32,690 nucleotides of DNA from an uncultured Taibaiella sp. (GTDB lineage: Bacteria; Bacteroidota; Bacteroidia; Chitinophagales; Chitinophagaceae): contig CALMWT010000130.1 of assembly GCA_937870855.1 (NCBI GenBank), forward strand, positions 1 to 32,690, given 5' to 3'. Below, in pieces: positions 26,054 through 32,690 of the stretch; within the stretch, counting starts at the first letter, position 1; each line of letters starts with the position of its first letter. A program made the position numbers and the translations under genes. The notes below the pieces were generated by a model that saw only the letters and a list, made by a program, of their open reading frames with translations, did not search any database and had not been told where the DNA came from.

Positions 26054-27088
26054 ATGAATCCTCAAAAGAAATACGCTATCACATTCGCCTGCTCTGCTTA
26101 CTGCTTGCTGCTTACTGCTTTCTGCAATGCGCAGGGTATGCACTTCTCCCAATATTACAATGCGCCACTTTTGCTTAATCCTGCAAATACGGCTCTCATG
26201 CCGGACAACGATTACAGGGTAGGTGTAAATTACAGAAATCAATGGGCAGCTGTGCCTGTACCGTATCGTACTTATTCCGTTTACGGAGATTTGCAAGCTT
26301 TAAGAAATCGTAACTATACCAATTGGTTAGGACTTGGTTTTGGATTTTGGAGCGATAAAGCAGGAAATGGTGATCTTTCGCTTTCAAGAATAGAAATGAA
26401 TGTAGCCTATCATGTGCAAATGGGTGAGTCGGCAATGATAAGTGCTGGAGTAAGTGTGGCACAAGCCCAGCGTACGGTAGATTTTAACAAGCTTACTTTC
26501 GATCGTCAATGGGATGGGTTCCGTTTCGATCCTGCAAAAACAAATGGCGAAAATGGCTACACAGCACGAACAAGTTTTTTTGATTTAGGCGCGGGTGTAA
26601 ATCTTGCCTATTTCCCAAACGAAAACACTTACTTAAAAATCGGAATGGGGCTCGCACACCTCACTCAACCCAAAGAAACTTTTTACGGTCAGGAGAATAA
26701 AATGGGTATGCGTCCTACCGGAAATGTTGACCTGCTTGTGAAGCTCAGCAACAATGTGATCTTTAATCCTTCAGTTTATTATACCACACAAAAGGGCGCA
26801 ATGGAATTGCTTTATGGAACTCAGTTTAAAGTAAATGTGAGCGATCCAAAGCAAAGAACAGTTACAGCACTCATTGTAGGTGCATATCATAGATGGAATG
26901 AAGCTTTGGTCGGAACTCTTGGTTTGCAACACGGGCAATTTCGGTTCATGACTAGTTACGACTACACTATGTCTTCTTTCAACACTGCCACCAAAGGCCG
27001 TGGTGCATTTGAGATAGGAATTGTTTATGAAGGCGTTTATGGGGAGTTTTCCCGTACAAGGCAATCTTTCAACTGCCCACGCTTTTAA
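26054..27088 (+). CDS. PorP/SprF family type IX secretion membrane protein
   Basis: A 344-residue outer-membrane beta-barrel. After a signal peptide (cleavage near CNAQG, residue ~28) comes the family opening: HFSQYYNAPLLLNPANTA, then the R-x-x-x-Y-R-x-Q-W motif in VGVNYRNQWAAV and a YSVYGDL strand. The C-terminus reads GAFEIGIVYEG. In this family (established for SprF with SprB in Flavobacterium johnsoniae) the protein is needed for export or surface attachment of one specific type B cargo. Eighteen bp separates it from the CHU_C cargo gene, so they form an operon and the pair is probably dedicated. Confidence 0.95.
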   Translation: MNPQKKYAITFACSAYCLLLTAFCNAQGMHFSQYYNAPLLLNPANTALMPDNDYRVGVNYRNQWAAVPVPYRTYSVYGDLQALRNRNYTNWLGLGFGFWSDKAGNGDLSLSRIEMNVAYHVQMGESAMISAGVSVAQAQRTVDFNKLTFDRQWDGFRFDPAKTNGENGYTARTSFFDLGAGVNLAYFPNENTYLKIGMGLAHLTQPKETFYGQENKMGMRPTGNVDLLVKLSNNVIFNPSVYYTTQKGAMELLYGTQFKVNVSDPKQRTVTALIVGAYHRWNEALVGTLGLQHGQFRFMTSYDYTMSSFNTATKGRGAFEIGIVYEGVYGEFSRTRQSFNCPRF

Positions 27089-27100
27089 CAAATATTTTCC

Positions 27101-27131
27101 TCTGGAATGAATTTTATGGATATTACATTTG
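27101..27131 (+). promoter_or_regulatory. Candidate Bacteroidota promoter for the response regulator gene
   Basis: TCTG (27101-27104), one mismatch from TTTG, then a 19-nt spacer and TACATTTG (27124-27131), a perfect TAnnTTTG. The transcript would start near 27138, downstream of a TTG codon at 27129, which supports ATG 27153 as the real start. The regulator can therefore be expressed apart from the SprF operon. Confidence 0.5.
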
Positions 27132-27152
27132 ACCAACACACTTCCAATTCTT

Positions 27153-27857
27153 ATGGAAAAAGAAAAATCAAAAGTGCTGCTTGTTGAAGACGATACAAAC
27201 TTCGGACAAGTCTTAAAAAACTACTTAGAGCTAAACGATTTCATTGTAGAGCTTTCACGCGATGGCATTCTCGGACTCGCTGCATTTCGCCGCGAAAAAT
27301 TCGACATTTGCCTGCTTGATGTAATGATGCCCAACATGGATGGCTTTACGTTGGCAGAAGAAATACGGAATGTGGATCCTGAGATTCCGTTGTTTTTCCT
27401 TTCTGCGAAAAGTATGAAAGAGGATATATTGAACGGCTATAAACTTGGTGCAGACGATTACATCACGAAGCCATTTGACTCGGAAATACTTTTGCAAAAA
27501 ATCAGAGCTGTACTGAAACGAAATCAGGAGCTACAGGAAAAGCAACATTCGCAGATTGAATTCAACATTGGACGCTATCACTTCAATAGCAAACTTCGCA
27601 CTTTGAAGATTGATGAAAATGCTCATACTCTTTCTCCAAAGGAAAACGAGCTGCTAACAATGTTGTGCGAGTATAAAAACGATCTTCTTCCGAGAGAAAC
27701 TGCTTTGAAGCGTATTTGGGGCAGCGATACCTATTTCAATGGTCGCAGTATGGATGTTTACATTGCCAAGCTTCGCAAATACCTGCGTGAAGATTCTGGT
27801 GTTGAAATTGTAAATATTCACGGAAACGGATTTCGCCTGGTTGCACCGGAAGAATAA
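27153..27857 (+). CDS. RprY-like OmpR-family response regulator, no adjacent kinase
   Basis: A 234-residue regulator. The receiver domain (1-~120) has the acidic pair at Glu12/Asp13-14 (VLLVEDD), the phosphoacceptor Asp56 (CLLDVMMPNMDGF), the Ser of FFLSAKS in place of the more usual Thr, and Lys in ITKPF. Residues ~135-234 form the winged-helix DNA-binding domain (LSPKENELLTMLCEY, RSMDVYIAKLRKYL, IHGNGFRL). The sequence resembles RprY of Bacteroides and Porphyromonas. An in-frame TTG at 27129 is less likely than ATG 27153, because the candidate promoter places transcription start near 27138. No histidine kinase is in the window, so the partner is elsewhere. A strong terminator follows. Confidence 0.92.
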   Translation: MEKEKSKVLLVEDDTNFGQVLKNYLELNDFIVELSRDGILGLAAFRREKFDICLLDVMMPNMDGFTLAEEIRNVDPEIPLFFLSAKSMKEDILNGYKLGADDYITKPFDSEILLQKIRAVLKRNQELQEKQHSQIEFNIGRYHFNSKLRTLKIDENAHTLSPKENELLTMLCEYKNDLLPRETALKRIWGSDTYFNGRSMDVYIAKLRKYLREDSGVEIVNIHGNGFRLVAPEE

Positions 27858-27878
27858 AAAGCAAAATCAAAACTTTTC

Positions 27879-27903
27879 AAGTCGCGCCGAGCGACTTTTT
27901 TTG
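27879..27903 (+). terminator. Rho-independent terminator of the response regulator gene
   Basis: AAGTCGC (27879-27885), a 5-nt loop, GCGACTT (27891-27897), then a run of T. The hairpin and U-tract are strong and oriented to end the plus-strand transcript 22 nt past the stop. It also separates this transcript from the convergent protease gene. Confidence 0.92.
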
Positions 27904-27934
27904 TGCCTTGAATTTACTCAGCGAGATGAAGAAA

Positions 27935-29014
27935 CTAACGTTTGTAAACTTTTACAGAGTATGTGTAAAGCTCCAGTTTTTCTACTTGTTGTTCCCGGTT
28001 AAGCTTTGAAAGCTTGTTTGCCTTTGGAAGTTTTAGCTTAAGATCGGAATTAGCAATCAGTCGGTGAATGGCCTTTGTGCTTACCGCATAAGTAGTACCT
28101 GAGGATTCGCTTTCTTTCCCAGTTATAAGTCCGATAACGTTGCCGCTATTATCAACTACAGGCGCACCGCTTTGTCCGGGCACGGCAGGAATTTCAAGAC
28201 GATATTGCATTGAATCTCCCAGGAAACCATTTTTGGAACTGATGTATCCTTCGTTGTACACAATTTCATCTTGCGGATATCCAAGGGTAAACACTTTCGA
28301 ACCAAGAGTTTTCTTATTGGCTGCTAATGTGTAGGGTACTTCTCCTTTTGAAAAACGGAAATTGCTTTGTTGCACTTTCAAAATAGCAACATCGCTTGTT
28401 TTGTCAAAAGTTACCAGATGGGCTTTAAAATATTCGCCCTCTTTGTTTTGAATATAAACAGAATCTGCCCCTTCCGTAACATGGTAGTTGGTAACAAAAT
28501 AGCCATCGTTAGAAATTGCAAAGCCCGTACCTGAGAAATTGGCAGGAGCTACAGGAGTAGTGTTTTGGGGTGTGTTGATATTTCTAATTATCGCCGATTG
28601 AGAGCGCTTTATTGTTTCCAGTTCTCGCTTTAGCAAACTGTATTGAGAAGAACGTTTTTTTTCATTGTGTGTAACAATCCAAAATGTGGATAGGGTAGTA
28701 AGCAGTGCTATGCCGGCGGCAACAGCACCTGTACGAAGGTAATGTGTGCGTAAAGGAATGGTGCGCACCTTCCAGTTTGGTTTGGTAGATTTCTCAGTTT
28801 GGTCATGATGAATATTCACAAGCATATTGCGGAACTGCTTCTGCTTACCGCTTTCGTTCAGCGCAGTAATCATCCTCACACATTCATGAAACTCTGTAGC
28901 AAAAACAGGGTCTGTTTCCAATCTTGTCTGCAATGCAGCAAGTTCTACCGCAGGGAGCATTTCCGCTTTGAAAGCCTCCGCCAATTGCCAATTATTGAAA
29001 TCTCTGCTTATCAT
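27935..29014 (-). CDS. Membrane fusion of an anti-sigma-like domain and a periplasmic trypsin-like protease
   Basis: A 359-residue protein with three parts. Residues ~8-70 (LAEAFKAEMLPAVELAALQ, RLETDPVFATEF) are helical and resemble the N-terminal domain of zinc-free Bacteroidota anti-sigma factors, without an HxxxCxxC motif. A single membrane helix lies at ~94-115. A charged coiled-coil-like stretch (116-145) leads to a trypsin-like S1C domain (~155-320) with His178 (TNYHV), Asp208 (KTSDVAIL) and Ser282 in GQSGAP. No PDZ domain follows, unlike DegP, and the C-terminus is Lys-rich. Translation starts 1 nt after the sigma factor stop. I infer that it holds the sigma factor at the membrane and senses or cleaves something in the periplasm. 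This is not proven; it could also be a plain protease. Confidence 0.88.
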   Translation of the reverse strand: MISRDFNNWQLAEAFKAEMLPAVELAALQTRLETDPVFATEFHECVRMITALNESGKQKQFRNMLVNIHHDQTEKSTKPNWKVRTIPLRTHYLRTGAVAAGIALLTTLSTFWIVTHNEKKRSSQYSLLKRELETIKRSQSAIIRNINTPQNTTPVAPANFSGTGFAISNDGYFVTNYHVTEGADSVYIQNKEGEYFKAHLVTFDKTSDVAILKVQQSNFRFSKGEVPYTLAANKKTLGSKVFTLGYPQDEIVYNEGYISSKNGFLGDSMQYRLEIPAVPGQSGAPVVDNSGNVIGLITGKESESSGTTYAVSTKAIHRLIANSDLKLKLPKANKLSKLNREQQVEKLELYTYSVKVYKR

Positions 29015-29015
29015 T

Positions 29016-29600
29016 CTATCTCATTTTTGTCTGTGCGCCATAGAAAATTTTCCGAAGGCGGTTGAGGCATTTATACTTTTGTGTTTTAGCGTTATCAGGA
29101 TTGGTATATCCAAATTCCGCAGCTATTTCCTGCATACTTTTATCATTATGGTAAAAAGCTTTGAGCAACGATCTGCACGGCTCACCCAAATGATCAAGCG
29201 CAATGTCTAAATTCTGGTAATGCGCCTCTCTTTCTTTATAAGCATTTACATCATCTTCATACGCCCAATCTCTTCCCTCATCATTTCCAGCATTATCAGG
29301 CAAAAATCCTGGCTGCTTTTGCGCTCCTTGCAATTTTTTGTACCAGATATATTTACATACCGCAAAAAGGTAAGTACCTATTTTACAACTAAGCCTGAAA
29401 TCTTCCTGCTGTGCTTTCTCATAAAGAACTACCATCGCCTCCTGAAATACATCGCCAACATCGCTCTCCGAGCCGCCATTTTGCAATATCCAGGGACCTA
29501 CAATTTTTATATGCTGCCTGTACACCACATCAGTAGCCATTCGCTCTCCTTTCGCCAAACCCGCCAGCAACTGTTGCTCTGTATATAAAGGCTGATACAC
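29016..29600 (-). CDS. ECF-type RNA polymerase sigma factor
   Basis: A 194-residue sigma-70-family factor. Region 2 includes DVFQEAMVVLYEKAQ (2.1-2.2) and KIGTYLFAVCKYIWYKKL (2.3-2.4). A short acidic linker (GNDEGRDWAYEDD) separates it from region 4, LDHLGEPCRSLLKAFYHNDKSMQEIAAEFGYTNPDNAKTQKYK, with a clear helix-turn-helix. It should direct RNA polymerase to a small regulon in response to an envelope signal. Its gene ends 1 nt before the start of the protease fusion, the arrangement expected of a sigma/anti-sigma pair. A TAAGTTTG at 29658-29651 on the minus strand matches TAnnTTTG, about 44 nt of leader before the start. Confidence 0.93.
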   Translation of the reverse strand: MYQPLYTEQQLLAGLAKGERMATDVVYRQHIKIVGPWILQNGGSESDVGDVFQEAMVVLYEKAQQEDFRLSCKIGTYLFAVCKYIWYKKLQGAQKQPGFLPDNAGNDEGRDWAYEDDVNAYKEREAHYQNLDIALDHLGEPCRSLLKAFYHNDKSMQEIAAEFGYTNPDNAKTQKYKCLNRLRKIFYGAQTKMR

Positions 29601-29613
29601 TAATTAATGCTTG

Positions 29614-29747
29614 CTTTTTAAAAAAGTAACCCGTAAAATAAGTTAAACTGCAAACTTACTTGGCTTCATCTAAAGTTGTGTGCTCGAAAGTCCTCATCAG
29701 AAAAATTCTAAAAAAAATTCTAAAACACTGGGTTACCTTTTTTAAAG
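29614..29747. promoter_or_regulatory. Inverted GTAACCC motifs in the divergent sigma/lipoprotein promoter region
   Basis: AT-rich divergent intergenic DNA holds GTAACCC at 29626-29632 and its reverse complement at 29730-29736. Both are flanked by similar A/T runs (CTTTTTAAAAAA before the first; TTTTTTAAAG after the second). Each motif points towards one of the two divergent genes at a comparable distance, 136-161 nt from the start codons. They could be ECF-recognition or operator sites, or arms of a long hairpin. A tandem direct repeat, AAAATTCTAAAA twice, lies next to the second. Confidence 0.4.
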
Positions 29748-29786
29748 ACGCGTATAAACTTGAAATAACCATTTAAAAAAACAAAC

Positions 29787-29999
29787 ATGAAATTTGTAAA
29801 ACTTAGCATTTTCGCGCTTTCTATGGGTCTTTTCGTTGCTTCTTGCGGTGACAGCACTTCTGAAGAAACAACCAATGTGGACAGCACAATGATGACTACT
29901 CCAGCTCCAGAAGCTACTCCAGCTCCAATGGACACTACAATGGCTATGCCTGCTGATTCTGCAGCTGCAACAACTGATACTACTCAAGCTGCTCATTAA
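29787..29999 (+). CDS. Small low-complexity lipoprotein
   Basis: A 70-residue protein with a signal peptide and a lipobox (V-A-S-C, Cys20), so it should be a lipoprotein. The mature ~50 residues are Ala/Thr/Pro/Met/Asp-rich and acidic (TPAPEATPAP, MDTTMAMPAD), with no secondary-structure pattern. The SEE just after the Cys slightly resembles the S(D/E)-type lipoprotein export signal of Flavobacteria (weak inference). It is divergent from the ECF sigma operon and ends at a bidirectional terminator. Function is unknown. Confidence 0.8.
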   Translation: MKFVKLSIFALSMGLFVASCGDSTSEETTNVDSTMMTTPAPEATPAPMDTTMAMPADSAAATTDTTQAAH

Positions 30000-30023
30000 T
30001 CTGAGCTTTGAGAAAAAAAGACG

Positions 30024-30046
30024 AATCCCGCTCTAAAGGCGGGATT
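30024..30046. terminator. Bidirectional terminator between the lipoprotein gene and rsmI
   Basis: Perfect 8-bp stem AATCCCGC / GCGGGATT with a 7-nt loop. The minus strand continues into CGTCTTTTTTT, so it is a good rsmI terminator. The plus strand continues into TATCATTTG, so it is a weaker one for the lipoprotein gene. Confidence 0.85.
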
Positions 30047-30074
30047 TATCATTTGTGTTGGTTGTCCTAATGTT

Positions 30075-30749
30075 TTATTCTTTTCCAGCTATCACAATTA
30101 CAATTTCGCCTTTTGACAGAGTGGTCTCATAATGTTGAACGAGTTCGGCAAGGGTTCCCTTTTTTGTCTCTTCAAACATTTTTGTAAGCTCCCTGCACAC
30201 AGCCGCTTGTCTTTCAGCTCCAAAATATTGAGACAGCTCTCTAAGAGATTTTACCAGACGATGTGGTGATTCGTAAAGAACAATGGTTCTTTCTTCGTCT
30301 GCCAGTGCCTTCATTGCTGTTTGCCTTCCTTTTTTTAACGGAAGAAAACCTTCAAATACAAATCTGTTTGAAGGAATACCGGATTGCACCAAAGCGGGAA
30401 CAAAGGCGGTTGATCCCGGCAGACATTCTACTACGATGTCATTTTTTACACACTCCCGCACTAACAAAAAACCCGGATCGGAAATGCCGGGCGTACCCGC
30501 GTCTGTAATAAGCGCGAAAGTTTTACCTGCGGTTAATTGTTCGATAAGGTGTGGAAGCACCTTGTGCTCATTATGCTGATGATAGGGTGTAAGTGGCTTT
30601 TGGATCTGGTAATGCTTTAGCAATATGGCGCTGGTACGAGTGTCTTCACACAATATTGCATCGGCGTGTTTTAATATCTCTACAGCACGATAAGTTATAT
30701 CTCCCAAATTGCCGATGGGTGTGGGAACTAAAAAAAGTTTTCCTTCCAT
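30075..30749 (-). CDS. rsmI: 16S rRNA (cytidine1402-2'-O)-methyltransferase RsmI
   Basis: Methylates the ribose of C1402 in 16S rRNA, tuning the decoding centre. The 224-residue protein has the tetrapyrrole-methylase-type fold: VPTPIGNLGDITYRA at the N-terminus, LCEDTRTS (~33-40), ITDAGTPGISDPGF (~80-93), CLPGSTAFVPAL and YESPHRLVKSL. It lacks the C-terminal helical extension found in longer orthologues, which is normal for many. It follows purS with a 24-nt gap on the same strand and ends at a strong terminator. Confidence 0.96.
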   Translation of the reverse strand: MEGKLFLVPTPIGNLGDITYRAVEILKHADAILCEDTRTSAILLKHYQIQKPLTPYHQHNEHKVLPHLIEQLTAGKTFALITDAGTPGISDPGFLLVRECVKNDIVVECLPGSTAFVPALVQSGIPSNRFVFEGFLPLKKGRQTAMKALADEERTIVLYESPHRLVKSLRELSQYFGAERQAAVCRELTKMFEETKKGTLAELVQHYETTLSKGEIVIVIAGKE

Positions 30750-30773
30750 AACTGTTCTCGCTGGGTGCCCCGA

Positions 30774-31022
30774 CTATTCCACTACGGTAATATCAAAGCC
30801 TTCCATCACCTGATTTACCAAAAGTTTTTTGCAAGCCTCTATAGCAAGTTGTTCCGCTTCTTGTTTGCTATTGGCTTCTATTTGTAAGGTAATGTGCTTA
30901 CCAATTCGTACATCCTGAACGTTGGTAAGTCCAAGATTGTGCAGACTGCTATTCACTGCCTTTCCCTGCGGGTCGAGCAATTCCTTCAAAGGCATTACAT
31001 TGATATGTGCGGTGTAATTCAT
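30774..31022 (-). CDS. purS: Phosphoribosylformylglycinamidine synthase subunit PurS
   Basis: An 82-residue subunit that, with PurL and PurQ, converts FGAR to FGAM in purine synthesis. The family pattern is clear: an opening beta strand, the V-M-P-L-K-E-L-L-D-P-Q-G-K-A-V segment, a L-G-L-T-N-V-Q-D-V-R-I-G-K strand-turn and a final helix-strand ending MEGFDITVVE. Start and stop are well defined: ATG directly abuts the pssA stop (0-nt gap). Neither purL nor purQ lies in the window. Confidence 0.93.
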   Translation of the reverse strand: MNYTAHINVMPLKELLDPQGKAVNSSLHNLGLTNVQDVRIGKHITLQIEANSKQEAEQLAIEACKKLLVNQVMEGFDITVVE

Positions 31023-31793
31023 TTATTGTAAAGTTTTTGGCTTGTAAACGAATGATAGAACTAAATACAGAATAAACGCGAGTGATATTGCCGCGCTCTT
31101 TAAAAAAGGAAAACTTATTGCAGTTACAACCACTATCAGCAATTGCGGCCACATACTTCCGATGCCGAAACTGGATGGCATAAACTTAAAAAACCTTACT
31201 TCAGAAACCATCAACCAGCAAAGGATTCCGATTATCAAATAAATAACCCACACATTGTAAAGGCTAAGCGCAAGACCCAATGGATTTTGCCAAAGAATAA
31301 GCGGAAAACTTGCAACAAAAACACCCACAGCAGGCACCGGCAGCCCTTTGAATAATGTGTGGTCTTCGCTTGCTGTTACATTAAACCTTGCCAACCTCAG
31401 CGCTGCAAAGCACGCCACCAAAAACGCTGGACTCATTGCCAGCATACTCACATCCATAGCTTCAGGACGTAGCATGTACGCACTCCATAGCATTTTAAAC
31501 AAAATCATAGACGGGGCTACGCCAAAACTTACTACATCTGCCAGGCTATCAAGGTCTTTTCCTATGGGAGAAAAAACTTTAAGCGCTCGTGCCACCCAAC
31601 CATCAAGCATATCGAAAATAGCAGCCAGAAAAATAAAAACACTCCCCCAGTAGGGCTGTGCCACAGCCGGCACTTCAATGTACTCATCAACATTAAAACT
31701 GGTAGTAAAATTTTGCGCACTAAGAATAAAACCGATGGCAATACATCCGCAAAACAGATTTGCCAAAGTAAGCAAATTGGGTAAGTGCTTCAT
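31023..31793 (-). CDS. pssA: CDP-diacylglycerol-serine O-phosphatidyltransferase PssA
   Basis: Transfers phosphatidyl from CDP-diacylglycerol to serine, giving phosphatidylserine for Psd (2510-3166). The CDP-alcohol phosphotransferase signature D-G-x2-A-R-x8-G-x3-D-x3-D is complete in the DMLDGWVARALK region. It is preceded by LPNLLTLANLFCGCIAIGF, the classical N-terminal block. About six to seven membrane helices make up the 256-residue protein. It heads the minus-strand pssA-purS-rsmI run. The TSUP remnant lies immediately upstream. Confidence 0.95.
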   Translation of the reverse strand: MKHLPNLLTLANLFCGCIAIGFILSAQNFTTSFNVDEYIEVPAVAQPYWGSVFIFLAAIFDMLDGWVARALKVFSPIGKDLDSLADVVSFGVAPSMILFKMLWSAYMLRPEAMDVSMLAMSPAFLVACFAALRLARFNVTASEDHTLFKGLPVPAVGVFVASFPLILWQNPLGLALSLYNVWVIYLIIGILCWLMVSEVRFFKFMPSSFGIGSMWPQLLIVVVTAISFPFLKSAAISLAFILYLVLSFVYKPKTLQ

Positions 31794-31847
31794 GAGGTTT
31801 CAAAAGTAGTGAAATTGGTTTATTGATAGAGGGGCGATAGCTTGCAT

Positions 31848-32011
31848 CTACAAATAATCCCACCCCAGTTTCACAATCAATGCGCTTACCACTATCAGAA
31901 AAAAGATTCGGATAAAGGCACTTCTTTCAAAGCATACTGCGCACCCACGTAATTTCCCAGCATATTGGCAGCTGCAACCGGCAGAGCTATTGACCATACT
32001 ATATGACCCTT
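31848..32011 (-). pseudogene. C-terminal remnant of a TSUP (TauE/SafE) transporter gene
   Basis: On the minus strand, two frames read as the end of a TauE/SafE-type permease. The first gives KGHIVWSIALPVAAANMLGN then YVGAQYALK (down to about 31922). The second continues SAFIRIFFLIVVSALIVKLG then WDYL and a stop at 31848-31850. In intact homologues the last two segments join as ALKKGS-x-F-V/I-R, so a few bases were lost near 31922. An in-frame stop lies just before the KGHIVW segment, and no upstream coding part is visible. The fragment is flanked by pssA and an outer-membrane gene, so it is a decayed gene, not a working one. Confidence 0.75.
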
Positions 32012-32049
32012 TTAAAACAGAAAAAGTAAACGCGAAGAGATTGGTACTC

Positions 32050-32080
32050 TTTGGATTTCAATGTCTTGCCATTACTTTAG
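32050..32080 (+). promoter_or_regulatory. Candidate Bacteroidota promoter for the terminal outer-membrane gene
   Basis: TTTG (32050-32053), a 19-nt spacer and TACTTTAG (32073-32080), one mismatch from TAnnTTTG. Transcription would begin near 32087, about 11 nt before the ATG at 32098. Both boxes and the spacing fit the consensus well. Confidence 0.5.
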
Positions 32081-32097
32081 CATAAAATTATAACCTT

Positions 32098-32690
32098 ATG
32101 AAAAAAGCCTTTATCGTTTTACTCGTTCTCGGTTCGGCAGCTACACAAAGCTTTGGGCAGGACAAAGCACCGAAAAATAATGCTCCGTTTTACCTGCGTA
32201 TAGGGGGCACATACGCTTTCTCTCATGCAGGTCAAACCGCGGTCGGAGGAGCTTACATTAATGGCTCTTACAGCTCCGATGCTTCTTATTCAGGCGGGCA
32301 GACATCTACGTTTTCCGAAACCTACGATCTAAAGAAAGCATCTTTTGGCAACGGCATCACCGCTGTAGTGGCGTGCGGCGCAATGCTTCACAAACACATA
32401 GGTGTAGAGTTGGCGGTGAGTATCGGCATTACCGCTAAAAAATACACCTACAGCTATGTGGACAATGAAACGGGTTCATCTCCCACTTACACATATAAAT
32501 TCACCCAGCAGACCACCATGTACCAACGCACACCTATCCTCTTAATGCCATCGGTAGTGTTGCAAAGCGGAGGCGAAAAGCTAAATGTATATAGCCGAAT
32601 GGGCTTGGCGTTGCCGGTAGCAGGAAAATTTATCATGGAGCGAAGAATCACGGAAAACCATTCGAATAATCCTAGCACCATTGGCGCAGA
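32098..32690 (+). CDS. Outer-membrane beta-barrel protein (3' end cut by window)
   Basis: An open frame from ATG 32098 with no stop before the window end (about 197 codons seen). It opens with a signal peptide: MKKAFIVLLVLGSAATQSFGQ, with likely cleavage after F-G-Q. The remainder alternates polar and hydrophobic residues as in a beta-barrel: FYLRIGGTYAFSHAG, GVELAVSIGITAKKYTYSY, LNVYSRMGLALPVAGKF. Residues ~65-95 are Ser/Thr/Gly-rich. Such barrels in Bacteroidota are usually uncharacterised. The downstream part is needed to assign a family. Confidence 0.8.
   Translation, partial: MKKAFIVLLVLGSAATQSFGQDKAPKNNAPFYLRIGGTYAFSHAGQTAVGGAYINGSYSSDASYSGGQTSTFSETYDLKKASFGNGITAVVACGAMLHKHIGVELAVSIGITAKKYTYSYVDNETGSSPTYTYKFTQQTTMYQRTPILLMPSVVLQSGGEKLNVYSRMGLALPVAGKFIMERRITENHSNNPSTIGA

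Noticed and set aside
31794..31808. TACTTTTG as the pssA promoter
   Set aside because: It matches the TAnnTTTG box, but the transcript would begin at or next to the ATG and no -33 element precedes it.

Overview
The window looks like chromosome of a Bacteroidota bacterium, most likely a Chitinophagia/Sphingobacteriia-type relative (inference). The signs are three predicted type IX secretion (T9SS) cargo proteins, two with type A and one with type B (gliding-motility, CHU_C) C-terminal domains; a PorP/SprF-family protein directly after the type B cargo; an RprY-like response regulator; and several upstream elements close to the Bacteroidota promoter pattern TTTG-N19/20-TAnnTTTG. I saw no tRNA, rRNA, CRISPR array, insertion sequence or prophage.

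Layout. (a) 1-271: a 21-bp palindromic tandem repeat and a GGGTTGA heptamer repeat. (b) 272-2228 (+): a G-rich SCP2-like gene, a pRiA4b ORF-3-like gene and miaA, the last two overlapping. (c) 2276-5821 (-): pyrH, a CPBP membrane protease, cdsA, a phosphatidylserine decarboxylase, and a small Cys/Lys-rich secreted protein. (d) 5955-11007: four genes on alternating strands, paired tail to tail with overlapping 3' ends: two paralogous polytopic proteins, an ALG5/DPM1-like glycosyltransferase and a third GT-C-like membrane protein. (e) 11025-16285: gcvT, a CPA2 antiporter with two RCK_C domains, and pckA. (f) 16503-27857: T9SS-related and housekeeping genes, including a delta-60 repeat protein, a membrane protein, an FkbM-like methyltransferase, a second type A cargo, a YkuK-like protein, a 1166-residue PKD/CHU_C protein with its SprF partner, and an orphan response regulator. 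(g) 27935-29999: an ECF sigma factor followed after 1 nt by a membrane protein that joins an anti-sigma-like cytoplasmic domain to a periplasmic trypsin-like protease, with a small lipoprotein gene divergent from it. (h) 30075-31793 (-): pssA, purS, rsmI. (i) 31848-32690: a frameshifted remnant of a TSUP (TauE/SafE) transporter, then an outer-membrane beta-barrel gene cut by the window end.

How they fit together. CdsA, PssA and Psd are the successive steps of phosphatidylethanolamine synthesis, although pssA lies 27 kb from the other two. The GT2 enzyme could make lipid-linked sugar for the GT-C-like proteins. The large CHU_C protein and SprF form a typical cargo/partner pair. The best candidate for an under-described system is the sigma factor with its fused anti-sigma/protease: one membrane protein could both hold the sigma factor and sense or cleave something in the periplasm.
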